Below are positions 60,120 to 64,000 of a DNA stretch of 64,000 bases, in pieces; positions within the stretch are counted from its first letter, which is position 1, and the number at the start of each line of letters is the position of its first letter. The DNA is from Bimastos eiseni (taxonomy: Eukaryota; Annelida; Clitellata; Crassiclitellata; Lumbricidae), in NCBI GenBank assembly GCA_959347315.1, contig OY365810.1:10305540-10369539 (forward strand). The letters run 5' to 3'. The notes under the pieces are model-generated. The model did not search any database. It was not told the DNA's origin and saw only the letters and a program-made list of their open reading frames with translations. Made by a program: the position numbers and the translations under genes.

Positions 60120-60792
60120 GTATTTATGGTTATTTGTGCTACTTTTTAAAATTACTGCTTATTGATATCAGGCAGCATAAGGCAAGCTCTGTGGCTGGCC
60201 TTTGAGCTGGAATCGGCTCCCAAGAGCACTTCATTCGATGCAATAGCTCACTCTGCCCGGTTATTTTCTTGCCTTAAGACTGTTCTAGTTCTATTCGACT
60301 GAGGTTTGGCTGGGAGTGCTCCTGAGTGGACTGTCATGAAGGGGTGCCATATGAAATTACAGTGATAATTTATTTAGCATCACTATCTAATGATTTATCA
60401 ATTTAATAGGTAAGTAAATCACATATTACTCTGTTCAACATTTTTAATTTGATGGGTGGTTTACAGGGCACTGAAAGTTTGGAACCTGACAGCCGTATCA
60501 CCTGGATGCCCCCATTTTTGATGACAATATAACTATTTTCTGTTTATATTTTTTATTATTTCGCTATTTCCTCTTTGTAGTGATTCACCTTTATGTTTTA
60601 TTAGCAATATTTTTGATGGAAATATAATTTCCATCTGATGCTTGCCAGAGCATTAAAAAAATATCATTTGCATTTAAGATAAGTAGGTTTTTATTTAGAA
60701 TGCTAGAGATTGTGGTCCATTATGTGGTTCTTTATCGTGTTTTTATTAATTGCTATTAATTAGTGATATATTGACTGAGTGATTGATTTTAG
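60120..60792. other. Intron containing a LINE 3' end
   Basis: A decayed type 1 LINE lies at 60195-60372. The rest is AT-rich without features. Confidence 0.65.
60195..60372 (+). repeat. LINE C-terminus and 3' end (type 1) relic
   Basis: One frame reads WNRLPRALHSMQ. Then GGCTGGGAGTGCTCCTGAGT and TGTCATGAAGGGGTGCCATA match the 3' end of the copy at 40232 (GGGAGTGCCTCTGAATAG, CTTGAAGAGGCGCTATAT). Confidence 0.6.
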
Positions 60793-60980
60793 TGAATGCT
60801 CACGGCATGAGTAGCTCTCCTGGTGTGAGTAACTCTCCGTACATATCAACGTCATTATCAAGAAATCCGCATTTGATAGCAAGTCCGCCTTCGAACATTC
60901 TTACACCGAATTCCCCGGCTGTTCTCAAGACAGACACACGATCCAACAGCTACGACGACATCATAGGAGCGCCCTCGAAG
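60793..60980 (+). CDS. PPFIBP1: Liprin-beta Ser/Pro-rich linker exon 8
   Basis: This 188-nt exon lies between TTGATTTTAG and TCGAAG|GTCAGT, phase 1 in and 0 out. It reads NAHGMSSSPGVSNSPYISTS, then a Pro/Ser/Asn stretch, and ends RSNSYDDIIGAPSK. Several SP and TP sites could be proline-directed phosphorylation sites, which is inference. Continuous openness in the frame required by both neighbours, in a region with CG-containing codons (TCG, ACG, CCG), supports it as coding. Confidence 0.82.
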
Positions 60981-61689
60981 GTCAGTCTTTGTTCAATCAA
61001 TGAATCAATCAATAATAGGAATTTTTTTCGGCCAAACAATAGACAATTAATCAACAGTCGCTTGCTTGGATCTGATGTCTAAAGTGGTAATACCAGGAAG
61101 TTGTGTTTGCAACGGTAATATTTGCAACCAACACTTGAAAGTTTAATGCTGGTCTGTTGTGTGAGATGTTATACATGTGTAGATGAGAATCACTTGTGTT
61201 GTATATCTGAGAATTTATATAGTGCTTCTTCCAGTAGTAGCTATTCAGAGATGCTCTCAGCATGGCAGTCCCGAGGAAATAAGAACACCGTCAGGCAATG
61301 AAGGGATAAGGGTGCTACCCTCGACTACAGACCCCACAATGGCAAAGGCACAGTTTTGGGTCATAGCAGTTCTTGTCTGGGAAACTAGAAGATCAAGTTG
61401 ATCCGCAGACCGGAGAAGGCGGGATGAGACAGCGTAAGTTTAACATAAGTATACCAATCCTCAGTTGTTGCTACTGCATATGAATGCAAGTTGGGTCATG
61501 TATTCAAGCACAGCTGGTTGGAATTGCAGTTGGTGCTCCTCTGACTTGGATCAGGAGCAAAACAGTGGTGCCTTTATAGATGTTTGATTACAAGTAAAGC
61601 TACTTTACCTGATATGTTATCTTTACTTGTAGGCTTTGCTATTCCTTTCGCTGGCTCAGTACGTGTGTTCTGTCTTCTGTTTCTTTTAG
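60981..61689. other. Short intron, little content
   Basis: Contains a reversed LINE 3' motif (TTTATATAGTGCTTCTTCCA near 61207). No other feature. Confidence 0.6.
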
Positions 61690-61990
61690 ACTCCTCCTCC
61701 GACCGTTAAAAGGCGAGCCGACGTTTACGGTACGTTGCCAAAGGACTTTTACTCGACCGAATTACAGTCTCCATCTTCGGGCTGTACGACACCCTCCTCT
61801 CCATCTACCCCGCTCTCCTATTCTCTGCAAAAGCGCCCTCCTCTTCCTCCTCACTCCTCCTCTTCCACCGCTGCTGGCCTCCAGGTCCGGAGCAACACCA
61901 TGCCACGCAAGCACCGCACCTTCATGTCCTTCGGTAAAGGTTTCCTTAAGATTCGCAATGGACAATGGAGTTGTTCGGCTCCAAGCCTAG
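61690..61990 (+). CDS. PPFIBP1: Liprin-beta exon 9 with the pre-SAM SFGKGF motif
   Basis: This 301-nt exon lies between TCTTTTAG and CCTAG|GTGATG, phase 0 in and 1 out. It begins TPPPTVKRRADVYGTLPKDF, passes a Ser/Pro/Thr-rich stretch, and ends with FMSFGKGFLKIRNGQWSCSA, then PSL. Vertebrate liprin-beta has SFGRGFFKIKSNKRTASAPNL just before its three SAM domains, and FGTLPPRPP upstream, matching VYGTLPKD. The three SAM domains expected next are not in the window, so the gene is cut at the window end. The donor is not ideal. Reading on without splicing adds 25 residues and stops at 62065. Confidence 0.92.
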
Positions 61991-64000
61991 GTGATGGTTA
62001 CGCTTTTCTGCATGTTTCCAGACCCTCTTGCGCGTCTTTTGCTTGGCCATTACCCCTTGCCAGCTAACCTCTTTAACTCGCACTCCCCTGTAGCATTTGA
62101 AACCTTTCAGTTTTTTTCCTAGCATTGTACCAGTAATTTTGGCATGACCTTTTCCGTGGTTTGTGGTAATACTCAATTTCTTTGGATGTGTTGGATGAGC
62201 GATTGTGTTTCACCCTTTCTGGGTTGCAACATTAACCCTCGACGTCTATCAGTAGCTTCGTTAAAGAACTTCAACAATGTTTTAATACAAGATACACTGC
62301 AGCATTTTTGCCTTGTATGTTTTGCACAGAAGTGACGTGTAGTTTACATAATGGAGTTTGTGCCTGATATCATCTGAATTAGTCTGTTTTATCTGCGTGA
62401 TAGCTATTGAATACTCTGCAGTGTCTTGGTAATTTTACTTTTGCTTTGGTGTATCACATTACCTAATGTATATTTGTGTCTTTGCAGTATAACATTGTCC
62501 TGTTTATATTGATGTATTGTATCACATTTTGACAGTATCACATTTTTCAATGTACTTTCCATATTCTCACTGAGGTTTTCGGCTATACACTAGCAACTAT
62601 ACAGACTATACACTAGCAACTATACAGACTATACACTAGCAACTATACAGACTATACACTAGCAACACTAGATGTTTTCTTATTCATGGTGTATCCTTCT
62701 CTTTGTGAACTGTGTTTATTTCTGCAGCACTTTCCAAACTCTGTGTTCTTCATTGCATAGCATTCTTTCAGATTTTTATCTTGCAATTGAATCTACTTTT
62801 GCACTTAAGTTCAATGGTTGCTGATGAAAGCCCTTTCTCCATCCTTGGTGGGCTGGTGAGAAAATCCACAAACAACTGATTTTTTTATCCCTGTGCTACA
62901 GTAGTAACTCTTTGTACTGAGAGTAACTTGGCATCCATGTCAATCTCTGATTGTTACAAAGGATGTGTGTATGTATCTTCAAATCCCGCTGTTCGTATGC
63001 TTTCATCTCCTTCAGCTTCCACAAAGCATGTTTGGTTTCTGTTTTTGCATATGTTATTTATGATTTCTTAAAAGACGTTGTTTGGCTGATTGCATGCATT
63101 GTGTGGAATGGCATATGCATGTGAATTAGAGATTTAGAATTAACTGTGCATGCATAAATCACACACAGCAATTATAGTCATATGAATTTTATTAAGACTG
63201 CAACATTAATAAAGAAATAAATACTTTTAAAATTATATGTAATTTAGACAATTCCGAGGCTCATATATTGTCCAATCTTATATACTCACGCCGCAGCATT
63301 TCGTAATAATAATTAAGAATGATGGACTTAGCTCTCTAAACATTGTGAAAAAGCTTGCTTGAACTTTAAGCCAATCAGTATATATGAGTTCATGATTAGG
63401 GGACTTAGTGTCTGCTTCCTATGAAAGTTTTTATCATGGCTGCAAGTGAGCAGGGAAGCGGAGTGTAGCAATGTATGTGACTAGCCTCACAGGATTGTGT
63501 CACAGCATACATTACCAGCTGTGGGTAATTGTTAATGTGCTCTTATCTTTTGGCCATCTTTGTTTCATTGGTTGGTTGTCTTTTAGCCAATCAATATCCA
63601 TTTAATCCTATCCTCTGTTGAACTCTTACATGGGTCGTTTAAAAGCAGTCCAACCCTTGTTATCACTCATGATTTTAGCGCTATATATAGACTATCTTTG
63701 AGGTTTTCATCAGCTTTTAAAGTCTTATGTCCTGTATGATCTATTCCAAGTCATTCACAGTTACATGTCCAGACCAAATGACATTTATACATGTCCTGGA
63801 CTATTAGTGCCTGGTCATATAGATAAGTATGATCGTAGAGTCAAGGCTGCCATTAATAACTGGGCAGGGTTGATTTATGGTCATGGTGCGACTCAACAAA
63901 ATGAAGTAATAATTGCGGGCAAATGATTGTGGACTGAATTGCATTAATCAGAGACGATTATCTGGTCATTTCCTGTGGAGAAAGCACTCGAGTGGTCAAT
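61991..64000. other. Intron, or alternative 3' end, to the window edge
   Basis: No SAM-domain exon is seen. A 23-bp tandem lies at 62580-62665. AATAAAGAAATAAATAC near 63209-63226 contains polyadenylation-signal words, but this is AT-rich DNA where they arise by chance. Confidence 0.6.
62580..62665. repeat. 23-bp tandem repeat (TATACACTAGCAACTATACAGAC)
   Basis: Three full and one partial identical copies, a recent expansion. Confidence 0.95.

Noticed and set aside
16350..61230. Many GCTATATAAA strings that look like TATA boxes
   Set aside because: They share flanking sequence on the 5' side and short-repeat tails on the 3' side, so they are LINE 3' ends rather than promoters.

Overview
The window is animal genomic DNA, almost certainly from a bilaterian invertebrate. 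It is AT-rich, mostly CpG-poor, and full of microsatellites, tRNA-derived SINE relics, LINE 3' ends and small hAT-type elements. Coding sequence occurs only as short exons separated by introns of about 0.6-10 kb or more. Repeat style and exon divergence suggest a lophotrochozoan (for example a mollusc), but that placement is a guess.

One gene is recognisable: a plus-strand liprin-beta (PPFIBP1/2 orthologue), a scaffold protein that partners liprin-alpha. Nine exons from 36394 to 61990 join in consistent phase (0-0, 0-1, 1-1, 1-0, 0-1, 1-0, 0-1, 1-0, 0-1) without a stop. They encode about 376 residues that follow vertebrate liprin-beta in order: the coiled coil (KLDLMAE, AVESLMA.NEEK, RYK.M), a Ser/Pro-rich linker, and the SFGkGFlKI....SAPsL motif that precedes the SAM domains. 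The SAM domains lie beyond 64000. Further 5', the exon 9449-9825 resembles the N-terminal liprin-beta region (LF.DL...L....WL). A tentative linker exon is at 5868-5926.

The gene seems to have several starts. Three separate ATG exons (17101-17316, 24157-24210, 33566-33589) each lie at the end of a CpG-richer patch, have an in-frame stop upstream, carry a strong donor and end in phase 0. That is the phase needed to join the shared exon at 36394. This predicts isoforms with four different N-termini: the long N-terminal region, a basic/Gly-rich 72-residue start, an 18-residue Cys-rich start and an 8-residue start.

Layout: 1-9448, 5' intronic or upstream DNA with LINE/SINE relics, a hAT-type MITE and (GAT)n arrays; 9449-9825, N-terminal exon; 9.8-17.1 kb, minisatellites including an AGGTCA array and a 30-bp array; 17.1-36.4 kb, the three alternative first exons between repeat-rich intron blocks; 36.4-62.0 kb, the nine shared exons with a second hAT-type MITE (perfect 8-bp target duplication), LINE 3' ends and a 37-bp perfect inverted repeat; 62.0-64.0 kb, intron or alternative 3' end. 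No RNA genes, CRISPR arrays or prokaryotic features were seen. No other protein-coding gene is convincing on either strand.
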